Assembly: GCA_036556825.1 (NCBI GenBank)
Contig: DATBIR010000133.1
Coordinates: 14,729-78,728, forward strand
Length of the DNA: 64,000 nucleotides
Reading direction: 5' to 3'
Source: JAJKJG01 sp036556825
Lineage (GTDB): Bacteria; Pseudomonadota; Alphaproteobacteria; Rhizobiales; Beijerinckiaceae
In this document: piece after piece, positions 41,680 through 49,656 of the stretch
Position numbering within the stretch: position 1 is the first letter of the stretch
How the letters are laid out: every line of letters begins with the position of its first letter
Position numbers and translations under genes: made by a program
Notes under the pieces: generated by a model
Told to the model about the DNA's origin: nothing
The model's database searches: none
Seen by the model: the letters and a program-made list of their open reading frames with translations, nothing else

Positions 41680-43407
41680 TCAGTGAATCTCCGGCTCCGG
41701 GATGCCGCCGGCGCCTTCGAGGAAATCGAAATCGCAGCCTTCATGCGCCTGACGCACGTGACGGGCGAAGAGCCAGTTGTAGCCGCGCGGGAAGTCGCGT
41801 GACGGCGGCGACCATGACTTGAGACGCTTCTGGATCTCCGCGTCGTCCAGATTGACGTTGATGGAGCGTTTGGCGACGTCGATGGAAATCAGGTCGCCCG
41901 TGCGCACTGCCGCCAGCGGTCCACCGACATAGGCTTCCGGCGAGACGTGCAGGATGCAGGCGCCGTAACTGGTGCCGCTCATGCGCGCGTCGGATATCCG
42001 TAGCATGTCGCGCACGCCCTGCTGCAGCAGCTTCTTCGGCAGCGGCAGCATGCCCCATTCCGGCATGCCGGGCCCGCCGATCGGCCCGGCATTGCGCAGG
42101 ACCATGACGTGGTCGGGCGTGACGTCGAGGTCGGGGTCGTTCACGGCCTCCATCATCTCGTCATAGCTGTCGAAGACGAGGGCCGGCCCGGTATGCTTGA
42201 GCAGCCGCGGCTCGGCTGCCGGAGGCTTCATCACGCAGCCCTCAGGCGCGATGTTGCCGTAAAGGATCGCCGTGCCGCCGACCGCGACGATCGGCTTGTC
42301 GAGCGGGCGGATCACGTCGTCGTTGTAGACGCCGGCATCGGCGATCGCCCCGCCCAGCGTCTGGCCCGAGACGGTGCGCGCATCGAGATGCAGCAGCGGC
42401 TTGAGACGCTGCAGCAGGGCGCGGATGCCGCCGGCGATATGAAAGTCTTCCATCAGCCATTCGCCCGACGGGCGCAGGTTGGCGATGACGGGCACGCGCT
42501 CGGCGAAGGCGTCGAAATCGTCGAGCGTGACGTCGATGCCGGCGCGGCGCGCCATGGCGATCAGATGGATCATGGCGTTGGTGGAGCCGGCGAGGGCGTT
42601 GTGCACGACGAGGGCGTTCTCGAACGACTCGCGCGTCAGGATGTCCTTGGGCTTCACGTCCTCCCAGATCATCTCGACGATGCGGCGGCCGCAGGCCGCC
42701 GCCATGCGCGGATGCGCGGCGTCGGCGGCCGGGATCGACGACGCGCCGGGCAAGGTGAGGCCGAGCGCCTCGGCGATCGCCGTCATGGTCGAGGCCGTGC
42801 CCATCGTCATGCAGGTGCCGTGCGAGCGGGCGATGCCGGCCTCCATGTCGTTCCATTGCTGGTTGGTGATGGCGCCGGCTTCCTTTTCGGCCCAGTATTT
42901 CCAGACGTCCGAGCCGGAGCCGAGGATGTGGCCGCCGAAATGGCCGCGCATCATCGGGCCGGCCGGCAGGAAGATCATCGGCAGATTCATGCTGATGCCG
43001 CCCATCACGGTGCCGGGCGTGGTCTTGTCGCAGCCGCCCATCAGAACGGCGCCATCGATCGGATGCGAGCGCAGCAGCTCCTCCACCTCCATGGCCAGGA
43101 AGTTGCGGTAGAGCATGGTCGTCGGCTTGACGAAGTTTTCCGCCAGCGACATCGCCGGCAACTCGAGCGGGAAGCCGCCGGCCTGCCAGACGCCGCGCTT
43201 GACGTCCTCGGCGCGGGCGCGGAAATGCGTGTGGCAGGGGTTGATGTCGCTCCACGTGTTGATGATCGCGACGACCGGCTTGCCCATGAAATCCTCGCGC
43301 TCATAGCCCATCTGCAGCGTGCGCGAGCGGTGACCGAAGGAGCGCAGGTCGGACACGCCGAACCAGCGGTAGCTCCTCAGTTCCTCGGGTGTCTTGCGGC
43401 TGGCCAT
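41680..43407 (-). CDS. IlvD/Edd-family sugar-acid dehydratase (L-arabinonate dehydratase-like)
   Basis: 575 residues. Three cysteines for the iron-sulfur cluster are present: NPCHTHF, GGCDKTTPG and HGTCMTMGTAS. The C-terminal RISDARMSGTSYG and HVSPEA are family-typical. The GVSDLRSFGHRSR start and the length match the L-arabinonate/D-xylonate dehydratase branch rather than IlvD itself. It would form a 2-keto-3-deoxy sugar acid. AAGGAG lies upstream of the ATG. Downstream neighbours on the other side of the regulator (semialdehyde dehydrogenase, HpcH aldolase) fit a non-phosphorylative pentonate route. Confidence 0.93.
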   Translation of the reverse strand: MASRKTPEELRSYRWFGVSDLRSFGHRSRTLQMGYEREDFMGKPVVAIINTWSDINPCHTHFRARAEDVKRGVWQAGGFPLELPAMSLAENFVKPTTMLYRNFLAMEVEELLRSHPIDGAVLMGGCDKTTPGTVMGGISMNLPMIFLPAGPMMRGHFGGHILGSGSDVWKYWAEKEAGAITNQQWNDMEAGIARSHGTCMTMGTASTMTAIAEALGLTLPGASSIPAADAAHPRMAAACGRRIVEMIWEDVKPKDILTRESFENALVVHNALAGSTNAMIHLIAMARRAGIDVTLDDFDAFAERVPVIANLRPSGEWLMEDFHIAGGIRALLQRLKPLLHLDARTVSGQTLGGAIADAGVYNDDVIRPLDKPIVAVGGTAILYGNIAPEGCVMKPPAAEPRLLKHTGPALVFDSYDEMMEAVNDPDLDVTPDHVMVLRNAGPIGGPGMPEWGMLPLPKKLLQQGVRDMLRISDARMSGTSYGACILHVSPEAYVGGPLAAVRTGDLISIDVAKRSINVNLDDAEIQKRLKSWSPPSRDFPRGYNWLFARHVRQAHEGCDFDFLEGAGGIPEPEIH

Positions 43408-43426
43408 CAGCGGTCGTCTCCTTGTT

Positions 43427-43570
43427 CAGAGCATTTTCCGGGCGAAGTGGGTCCGGTTCGCCGCAGAAAATGCGTCCTGCCGAAAAGCTGGAGCCGCTTC
43501 CACGGAGCGGAAGGGCTCCAGAGCATGACCGGCGCAGTGGCCGCCACTTCGCCGAATAGGATCATGCGAC
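43427..43570. repeat. Compound palindromic repeat, GCATGATCC family
   Basis: Three nested hairpins: GCATTTTCCGGGCGAAGTGG...CGCAGAAAATGC, GAGCCGCTTCC...GGAAGGGCTC, and GAGCATGACCGGCG...CGCCGAATAGGATCATGC. It fills the 210-base gap between the GntR gene and the dehydratase gene, both on the minus strand. Confidence 0.6.
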
Positions 43571-43617
43571 CCAATGATCATTACAGCGGGAGCGATTCGA
43601 TCTGAAGCGATCCCGCT

Positions 43618-44343
43618 CTAGGATGCGCCCTCGAACATGCGCTGGCGTGCATTCTCGATATGAGCTTCCATGGCGGTCCGCGCGCCGGCCTCGTCGCGCG
43701 CTTCGATGGCGCGGAGGATGGCGACGTGCTCGTCCTGCACGAGCCGCAGGCGCGCGCGCGTGCGCAGGAGCGACAGGTTGCGCGTCAACGTCATGCCGAA
43801 GGCGATGTGCGGCTGCAGCGAGGCCTGGACCGCGACGTGATAATGGTTGTGCGTCGCCTGGGCGATGGCGCGGTGAAAGTGCTCGTCAGCGTCGACGCCG
43901 AGCTGGCCGTTTTCGATGCAGCCGTCGAGCTCGGCCAGCGCCGCCTGGATCTCGCCGAGGTCGTCGTCCTCCCAGCGCGCCGCGGCGAGCGCGGCTGCGG
44001 AGCCCTCGAGGCCGACCCGGAACTCGAAGCAGCGCTGGATGTCGGCGATCGAACCGACCGGAACGAACTGCAGAACGGCATTGTCCGGACGGCGCCTGAC
44101 ATAGCTGCCGGAGCCCTGGCGCGAGACGATGATGCCATCGTCGCGCAGCCGTGCCAGGGCTTCGCGCACGACGGGGCGCGAGGCGCCGAAGCGCCGCGAC
44201 AGTTCCGTCTCGGAGGGCAGGCGCGAATTGACCGGGAACTCGCCGGCGACGATGCGCTCGAACAGCTGCTCGTAAATGCCGGCGCTGAGCTTCGCCTCGG
44301 TGCCGTCGTCCGTCGGGCGTGATTCAATCTTCGCCAGGCGCAT
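43618..44343 (-). CDS. GntR-family transcriptional regulator, FCD type
   Basis: 241 residues. The N-terminal winged helix-turn-helix (about 20-85) has LPSETELSRRFGASRPVVREALARL and the wing SRQGSGSYVRRR. The FCD effector domain follows, with metal-site residues Asp/His in DEHFHRAIAQATHN and a C-terminal DEHVAILRAIEARD...AMEAHIE. FCD regulators typically release DNA on binding a sugar acid or related organic acid. It is the only clear DNA-binding regulator in the window and lies between the RraA-like gene and the dehydratase, so it probably controls this sugar-acid set. Confidence 0.95.
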   Translation of the reverse strand: MRLAKIESRPTDDGTEAKLSAGIYEQLFERIVAGEFPVNSRLPSETELSRRFGASRPVVREALARLRDDGIIVSRQGSGSYVRRRPDNAVLQFVPVGSIADIQRCFEFRVGLEGSAAALAAARWEDDDLGEIQAALAELDGCIENGQLGVDADEHFHRAIAQATHNHYHVAVQASLQPHIAFGMTLTRNLSLLRTRARLRLVQDEHVAILRAIEARDEAGARTAMEAHIENARQRMFEGAS

Positions 44344-44358
44344 CTCCCGATCCCGTCG

Positions 44359-45066
44359 TCAGCGTCCCATCTCGACGCGCCAGCGCTGGAATTCCTCGCG
44401 CGCTTCCGGCGCCGGCGGGTAGAGCCCGAAGATCGAGCGCCCCTCGGCGACCTTCTCGTGAACGAAATCCTCGAACACGGTCTGTTCGAACGCCTCCTCG
44501 GCCACCTCGTCGGCGATCTCTTTCGGGATCACGACCACGCCCTCGCGGTCGCCGACGAGAATGTCTCCCGGATAAACCGGTACGTCGCCGCAGCCAATCG
44601 GCACATTGAGGTCGACGGCATGGTGCTTGATCAGGTTCGTGGGCGCAGCCGCGGCCGCATGATAGGCAGGGAAGGGCAACTCGGCGAAATCCGGGGTGTC
44701 GCGGAAGCCGCCGTCGGTCACGATCCCGGCGACGCCGCGCTTCATCAGGCGCGTCCCCAGGATGCTGCCGGCCGACGCTGCGGCCGGATCGCGGCGGCTG
44801 TCGATCACGAACACCGCTCCGGGCGGGCATTCCTCCACGCCCTTGCGCTGCGGATGGCTGCGGTCCTCGAACACGCCGATATGATCGAGGTCCTCGCGGG
44901 CCGGGATGTAGCGCATCGTGTAGGCCGGGCCGACCATGCGCGGCGCCGCCGGGTTGATCAGGTGGATGCCCTGGATGAATGTGTTGCGGAAGCCGCGCTT
45001 GAACAGGACGGTCGTGATCGTTGCGGTCGAGACCGCCGCCAGCTTCTGCCTCGTGCTCTCGTTCAT
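44359..45066 (-). CDS. RraA-like protein (possible 4-hydroxy-4-methyl-2-oxoglutarate aldolase type)
   Basis: 235 residues. The core GSILGTRLMKRGVAGIVTDGGFRD carries the Arg and Asp residues that line the metal/pyruvate site in RraA-fold aldolases. VGPAYTMRY, IGCGDVPVYPGDILVGDREGVVVIP are further landmarks. Despite the RraA name, members encoded with dehydratases usually act on keto acids rather than RNase E. It is transcribed just ahead of the GntR gene and divergently from the Bug gene at 45198. Confidence 0.9.
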   Translation of the reverse strand: MNESTRQKLAAVSTATITTVLFKRGFRNTFIQGIHLINPAAPRMVGPAYTMRYIPAREDLDHIGVFEDRSHPQRKGVEECPPGAVFVIDSRRDPAAASAGSILGTRLMKRGVAGIVTDGGFRDTPDFAELPFPAYHAAAAAPTNLIKHHAVDLNVPIGCGDVPVYPGDILVGDREGVVVIPKEIADEVAEEAFEQTVFEDFVHEKVAEGRSIFGLYPPAPEAREEFQRWRVEMGR

Positions 45067-45197
45067 GGCCTCGCTTGCTCCGCTCTGCTGATCAGCGCCG
45101 ATGTGAGCCCATCGGGCAAAGTTGTCAAGACTTGTAAAGATAAATCACATGACGTAAGGGAGCCATCGCAATCCCTAGGTCCCCAAGGAGACAGCAC

Positions 45198-46166
45198 GTG
45201 CGTAAAACGATGATCGCGCTGGCAATGGCCATGCTCGCCCTTACAAGCCCTGGCCAGGCGCAGGACAAGTGGCCCTCGCGACAGGTGACCGTCGTCGTCC
45301 CCTTCACGGCCGGCGGTACCACCGACATGTTCGCCCGCATCTTCGCCCAGAAGATGCAGGAGACCCACGGCACGCCGTTCGTCGTCGAGAACCGTGCCGG
45401 CGCCGGCGGCAACATCGGCGCCTCCGCCGTCGCCAAGGCGCCGAAGGACGGCTACACGCTGCTCGTCGGAACGGTCAGCACCCACGCCATCAATCCGTTC
45501 CTCTACAAGAGCACAGGCTCCGATACGGTGAAGGACTTCCAGCCGGTCACGCTGATCGCCCGCCTGCCGAACCTGCTCGTCGTCAATCCGAAAATCCCGG
45601 CCAAGACGGTCACGGAGGTCGTCGACTACCTCCAGAAGAATCCCGGCAAGCTCAATTACGGCTCGTCGGGAGCCGGAACCTCGACGCACCTCGCGTCGGA
45701 GCTGTTCCAGATGCTCACCAAGACCAAGATGAACCACGTTCCCTACCGCAGCTCCGGCGACGTCATGAACGCCCTGATGGGCGGGCATATCGACGTCGCC
45801 TTCGACAACATGACGCTGGCCTGGCCGCAGGCGCAAAGTGGTGCGATCCGCGCCATCGCCGTCACCAGCACCCAGCGCAGCCCGACGGCGCCGGACGTGC
45901 CCACCGTCGGCGACACCCTGTCCGGCTTCGAGGCGACCTCCTGGCACGGGCTCTTCGCACCGGCGGGAACGCCGCGGCCCGTCGTCGACAAGCTCGCCGC
46001 CGAGGTGAAGCGCATCTTCGAAGAGCCGGCGACGCAGGCCAAGCTGCGCGAGATCGGCGCCGTGCCGTCGCCGATGACGCCGGAGCAGTTCGTCGAGTTT
46101 ATTGCGGCCGAGCGCAACAAGTGGCAGCAGGTGGTCAAGGCTGCAGGACTGGAGAACGCGCAGTAA
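45198..46166 (+). CDS. Bug-family tripartite tricarboxylate transporter substrate-binding protein
   Basis: 322 residues, GTG start seven bases after AAGGAG. Signal peptide ending QAQ-DK; mature start WPSRQVTVVVPFTAGGTTDM and the VVENRAGAGGNIGA loop define the Bug family (more classical than the two near 20-24 kb). GSSGAGTSTHLASELFQ and HVPYRSSGDVMNALMGGHIDV follow. No TctAB genes are nearby. Position beside the dehydratase, regulator and aldehyde dehydrogenase suggests the ligand is the sugar acid used by that pathway. Confidence 0.94.
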   Translation: MRKTMIALAMAMLALTSPGQAQDKWPSRQVTVVVPFTAGGTTDMFARIFAQKMQETHGTPFVVENRAGAGGNIGASAVAKAPKDGYTLLVGTVSTHAINPFLYKSTGSDTVKDFQPVTLIARLPNLLVVNPKIPAKTVTEVVDYLQKNPGKLNYGSSGAGTSTHLASELFQMLTKTKMNHVPYRSSGDVMNALMGGHIDVAFDNMTLAWPQAQSGAIRAIAVTSTQRSPTAPDVPTVGDTLSGFEATSWHGLFAPAGTPRPVVDKLAAEVKRIFEEPATQAKLREIGAVPSPMTPEQFVEFIAAERNKWQQVVKAAGLENAQ

Positions 46167-46180
46167 TCTGTCGCCATGGC

Positions 46181-46264
46181 CAGAGCATGATCCGGCAAAA
46201 GCCTGCCCCCGGACTTGATCCGAGGTTGCACGCCGCCGCCTTGCCGGAAACGAGCATGCTCTGA
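46181..46264. repeat. Dispersed palindromic repeat, GCATGATCC family
   Basis: AGAGCATGATCCGGCAAAAG on the left and TTGCCGGAAACGAGCATGCTCT on the right form a long imperfect stem, directly after the Bug gene and followed at once by a second hairpin. Confidence 0.6.
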
Positions 46265-46294
46265 GTGCGCAAGTGGTGTATCCCACTTGCGCAC
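46265..46294. repeat. Hairpin repeat, GCAAGT/ACTTGC family
   Basis: A perfect 12-bp stem GTGCGCAAGTGG / CCACTTGCGCAC with a six-base loop. It shares its core with the hairpin at 11979-12004, so this is a second dispersed family distinct from the GCATGATCC type it abuts. Confidence 0.6.
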
Positions 46295-46389
46295 GAACGT
46301 GGCCCGGCTCGGCAAGCCCGGGCTGGGCGTCATGCCGGGCGGACGCCTGCCCGGCATTTGAGATGCCGCCGCCAACAGGAGTGTGACCC

Positions 46390-47874
46390 ATGACCATCCA
46401 CGCCAGGAACTTCATCGCCGGGGAGTGGGTCGAGGCCTCAGACGCCGCGCCCGACATCAATCCGTCCAATACTGACGACGTGGTCGGCGAGTTCCCGCGC
46501 GCCGGCGCGGCCGACGCGGAGCGCGCCATCCGCGCCGCCCGCGATGCGTTCCCGGCCTGGTCGCGCGGCAGCATCCAGGAACGGCACGACATCCTCAAGC
46601 GCATCGGCGAGGCGATTCTCGCGCGCAAGGACGAACTCGGCCGGCTGCTGGCGCGCGAGGAGGGCAAGACGCTCGCCGAGGGCATCGGCGAGACCGTGCG
46701 CGCCGCGCAGATCTTCCTGTTCTTTTCCGGCGAGTGCCTGCGCCTGGCCGGCGAGAAGATCGCCTCGGTGCGGCCGAATGTCGATGTCGAGGTGACGCGC
46801 GAGCCCCTCGGCGTCATCGGCCTGATCACGCCGTGGAACTTCCCGATCGCCATTCCGGCCTGGAAGATCGCGCCGGCCCTCGCTTACGGCAATTGCGTCG
46901 TGTTCAAGCCGGCGGACCTCGTGCCGGCGACGGCGCACGCCCTGTCCGAGATCATCGCCGGCGCCGGCCTGCCGCCGGGCGTGTTCAACCTGGTGATGGG
47001 GCGCGGCTCGGTGGTCGGCGAGACGATCCTCAAGCATCGCGACGTGAGCGCGGTGTCGTTCACCGGCTCGGTCGAGACCGGGCGCAAGGTCGCGGCCGCC
47101 TGCGTGGCCTCGAATCCGATGAAGAAGCTGCAGCTCGAGATGGGCGGCAAGAACCCGCTCGTCGTGCTCGACGACGCGGACCTCAACACCGCCGTCGACT
47201 GCGCCGTCAACGGCGCCTTCTTCTCGACCGGGCAGCGCTGCACGGCCTCGTCGCGCCTGATCGTCACGGACGGCATTCACAAGAAATTCGTCGACGCGGT
47301 CGGCGAGCGCCTGAAGGCGCTGGTGATCGACGACGCCCTCAAGCCGGGCACGCAGATCGGCCCGGTGGTCGACCAGAACCAGCTCGACCAGGACCTGTCC
47401 TACATCCGCATCGGCCAGGACGAGGGCGCCAAGCTGGTCGTCGGCGGCGAGCTTCTCAACCGGGCCACGCCCGGCTTCTATCTCGCGCCCGCCCTGTTCA
47501 CGGACGTGACCAGCACGATGCGCATCGCCCGCGAGGAAATTTTCGGGCCGGTGGCGGGCGTGATCCGCGTCAAGGACTACGACGAGGCGCTCGAGGTCGC
47601 CAATGACACCGCATTCGGCTTGTCCGCGGGCATCTGCACGTCCAGCCTCAAACATGCCGGCCATTTCAAGCGCAACAGCGAAGCCGGCATGGTGATGGTC
47701 AACCTGCCGACGGCGGGCGTCGACTACCACGTGCCGTTCGGTGGGCGCAAAGGCTCGTCCTACGGCCCGCGCGAGCAGGGCCGCTACGCCGCCGAGTTCT
47801 ACACCACTGTCAAGACCGCCTACACATTCGACCTCAACGGCCCCTACGTGCCGAAGACAAGGGCGAGCGAATAA
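46390..47874 (+). CDS. Aldehyde dehydrogenase (2-ketoglutarate-semialdehyde dehydrogenase-like)
   Basis: 494 residues. Catalytic Cys in GQRCTASS, general-base Glu in LEMGGKNP, cofactor loop FTGSVETGRK and the PWNFPIAIP stretch are all present. The C-terminal GVDYHVPFGGRKGSSYGPREQG matches the alpha-ketoglutarate semialdehyde dehydrogenase branch of pentose and glucarate pathways. AGGAG precedes the ATG. It would complete conversion of a dehydrated pentonate to 2-oxoglutarate, or oxidise glycolaldehyde released by the neighbouring aldolase. Confidence 0.94.
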   Translation: MTIHARNFIAGEWVEASDAAPDINPSNTDDVVGEFPRAGAADAERAIRAARDAFPAWSRGSIQERHDILKRIGEAILARKDELGRLLAREEGKTLAEGIGETVRAAQIFLFFSGECLRLAGEKIASVRPNVDVEVTREPLGVIGLITPWNFPIAIPAWKIAPALAYGNCVVFKPADLVPATAHALSEIIAGAGLPPGVFNLVMGRGSVVGETILKHRDVSAVSFTGSVETGRKVAAACVASNPMKKLQLEMGGKNPLVVLDDADLNTAVDCAVNGAFFSTGQRCTASSRLIVTDGIHKKFVDAVGERLKALVIDDALKPGTQIGPVVDQNQLDQDLSYIRIGQDEGAKLVVGGELLNRATPGFYLAPALFTDVTSTMRIAREEIFGPVAGVIRVKDYDEALEVANDTAFGLSAGICTSSLKHAGHFKRNSEAGMVMVNLPTAGVDYHVPFGGRKGSSYGPREQGRYAAEFYTTVKTAYTFDLNGPYVPKTRASE

Positions 47875-47883
47875 CAACTTCCT

Positions 47884-47923
47884 TCTCCCATGGATCTCGG
47901 GAACACCGAGATCCAACGGGAGA
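47884..47923. repeat. Inverted repeat with GGATCTCGG core
   Basis: TCTCCCATGGATCTCGG and CCGAGATCCAACGGGAGA form a stem of about 17 pairs with few mismatches, between the aldehyde dehydrogenase stop and the aldolase start. A related string (CTCCCCACGGATCTCGGG) begins at the last bases of the window, so this is probably a third dispersed family. Confidence 0.55.
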
Positions 47924-47985
47924 GGTGGCGTTGACTTCATCCCTCGCGATCCTGAAGCTGACGCGGTGTGTCCGAGGAGGGGCCC

Positions 47986-48750
47986 GTGGAACTGCCCGTC
48001 AACCACTTCAAGAGCGCCCTCAAGGCCGGGCGCTCGCAGATCGGCTTCTGGTGCAGCCTGGCCAGCAACGTCTCGGTCGAGATCCTGGCAGGCTCGGGTT
48101 TCGACTGGCTCGTGCTCGACACCGAGCATTCTCCCAACGAGCTGCCGATGGTCTTCAGCCAGCTGCAGGCGGTGATGGAGAACCGCGTGCAGCCGGTCGT
48201 GCGCCCGCCGTGGAACGACATGGTCGTGCTCAAGCGCTACCTCGACGCCGGCGTGCAGAGCTTCCTCGTGCCGATGGTGCAGAGCGAGGAGGAGGCCCGC
48301 AACGCGGTCGCCTACACGCGCTATCCGCCGCGCGGCGTGCGCGGCTTCGCGGGCGCGTCGCGCTCGTCACGCTTCGGCCGCATCGAGAATTATCACAAGC
48401 GCTGCGAGGAGGAGATCTGCGTGCTCGTGCAGATCGAGACGCAGGCCGGGCTCGACAACCTCGAGGCGATCGCCCGCGTCGAAGGCGTCGACGGCGTGTT
48501 CATCGGCCCCGGCGACCTCTCGGCGGCTCTCGGCCATCTCGACGATCAGCACCATCCCGAGGTGCGGCGCATCATCGAGGACGCCATCCGGCGCATCGCG
48601 GCCTGCGGCAACGCCCCCGGCATTCTGACCGGCGACGAGGCCTTCGCCCGCCGCTGCATCGAGATCGGCTGCCTGTTCACCGCGGTCGGCTCCGATTCGG
48701 GCCTCTTGGCGCGCGGCTCGGAACAGATCGTGCGCAAATTCAAAGGCTAG
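47986..48750 (+). CDS. HpcH/HpaI-family class II pyruvate aldolase
   Basis: 254 residues from a GTG that follows GAGGAGG by about five bases; an in-frame GTG 18 bases earlier overlaps the Shine-Dalgarno and is less likely. Family features: Asp/Glu/His in LVLDTEHSPNE, Arg in VVRPPWND, metal Glu in VQIETQAGLDN and Asp in IGPGDLSAALG. These enzymes cleave 2-keto-3-deoxy or 4-hydroxy-2-keto acids to pyruvate plus an aldehyde (glycolaldehyde for pentonates). It fits directly after the dehydratase step. Confidence 0.94.
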   Translation: MELPVNHFKSALKAGRSQIGFWCSLASNVSVEILAGSGFDWLVLDTEHSPNELPMVFSQLQAVMENRVQPVVRPPWNDMVVLKRYLDAGVQSFLVPMVQSEEEARNAVAYTRYPPRGVRGFAGASRSSRFGRIENYHKRCEEEICVLVQIETQAGLDNLEAIARVEGVDGVFIGPGDLSAALGHLDDQHHPEVRRIIEDAIRRIAACGNAPGILTGDEAFARRCIEIGCLFTAVGSDSGLLARGSEQIVRKFKG

Positions 48751-48773
48751 AGCTTTCTCCACGGAGGCAACGC

Positions 48774-49544
48774 GTGCCGAAATTCGCCGCCAATCTGTCG
48801 ATGCTGTTCACCGAGCTGCCGTTCCTCGACCGCTTCGCCGCCGCCGCCAAAGCCGGCTTCGCCGGCGTCGAGTATCTCTCGCCTTACGCCTTCGCCAAGG
48901 AGGAGCTGGCCGAGCGCCTGCGCGCCAACGGCCTGACCCAGGTGCTGTTCAACCTGCCGGCGGGCAACTGGGACAAGGGCGAGCGCGGCATCGCCTGTCA
49001 TCCCGATCGCACCGGCGAGTTCCAAGACGGGGTCGGCACCGCCATCGCCTACGCCAGGGCGCTCGGCTGCAGACAGGTCAATTGCCTTGCCGGCATCGCG
49101 CCCACGGGCGTCGATCAGGACAAGCTCCGGCGCACGCTCGTCGACAACCTGCGCTTCGCCGCGCGGGAGCTGCAAGGCGCCGGCATCCTCCTGATCGCCG
49201 AGCCGATCAATTTTTATGACATTCCCGGCTTCTACCTGAACCGCTCGGCCCAGGCGCTGGCCATCTTCGACGACGTCGGATCGGACAATCTCAAGCTGCA
49301 ATACGACATCTATCACATGCAGCGCATGGAGGGTGAGCTCGCGGCCACCATCGCGCGCATCCTGGCGCGCATCGCCCATGTCCAGATCGCCGACAATCCG
49401 GGCCGCCACGAGCCCGGCACCGGCGAGATCAATTACCCGTTCCTGTTCGAGCACCTCGACCGCATCGGCTATGCCGGCTGGGTCAGCGCCGAATACCGGC
49501 CGCGCACCACCACCGAGGCGGGGCTCGGGTGGATGAAGGCTTGA
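48774..49544 (+). CDS. Hydroxypyruvate isomerase-like TIM-barrel protein
   Basis: 256 residues, GTG start six bases after GGAGG. FAANLSMLFTELPFLDR, VLFNLPAGNWDKGERG, EPINFYDIPGF and LQYDIYHMQ match the Hyi/OtnI family of xylose-isomerase-like proteins. Glu, Asp and His metal ligands occur in LIAEPIN, QYDIYHM and SAEYRPR. Hyi interconverts hydroxypyruvate and tartronate semialdehyde. Co-transcribed with the aldolase (23-base gap), it could process a C2/C3 fragment from the aldolase. Confidence 0.92.
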   Translation: MPKFAANLSMLFTELPFLDRFAAAAKAGFAGVEYLSPYAFAKEELAERLRANGLTQVLFNLPAGNWDKGERGIACHPDRTGEFQDGVGTAIAYARALGCRQVNCLAGIAPTGVDQDKLRRTLVDNLRFAARELQGAGILLIAEPINFYDIPGFYLNRSAQALAIFDDVGSDNLKLQYDIYHMQRMEGELAATIARILARIAHVQIADNPGRHEPGTGEINYPFLFEHLDRIGYAGWVSAEYRPRTTTEAGLGWMKA

Positions 49545-49545
49545 C

Positions 49546-49650
49546 GTCATCCCGGACGGCGCGCAAGTGCCGATCCGGGATCGTGGGCCGATAATGGCGC
49601 TTTCTCCTGCAGACGGTCCCGGGTCTCGCGTTGCTCGCCCGGGATGACGC
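49546..49650. repeat. Fold-back repeat between convergent genes
   Basis: CGTCATCCCGG on the left and CCGGGATGACG on the right close a GC-rich spacer that contains a further GATCCGGGATC palindrome. The outer arms differ from the GGGCTTGACCC family, though the overall design (arms ending in a TCAT/ATGA motif) is similar. Confidence 0.5.
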
Positions 49651-49656
49651 GTATTG

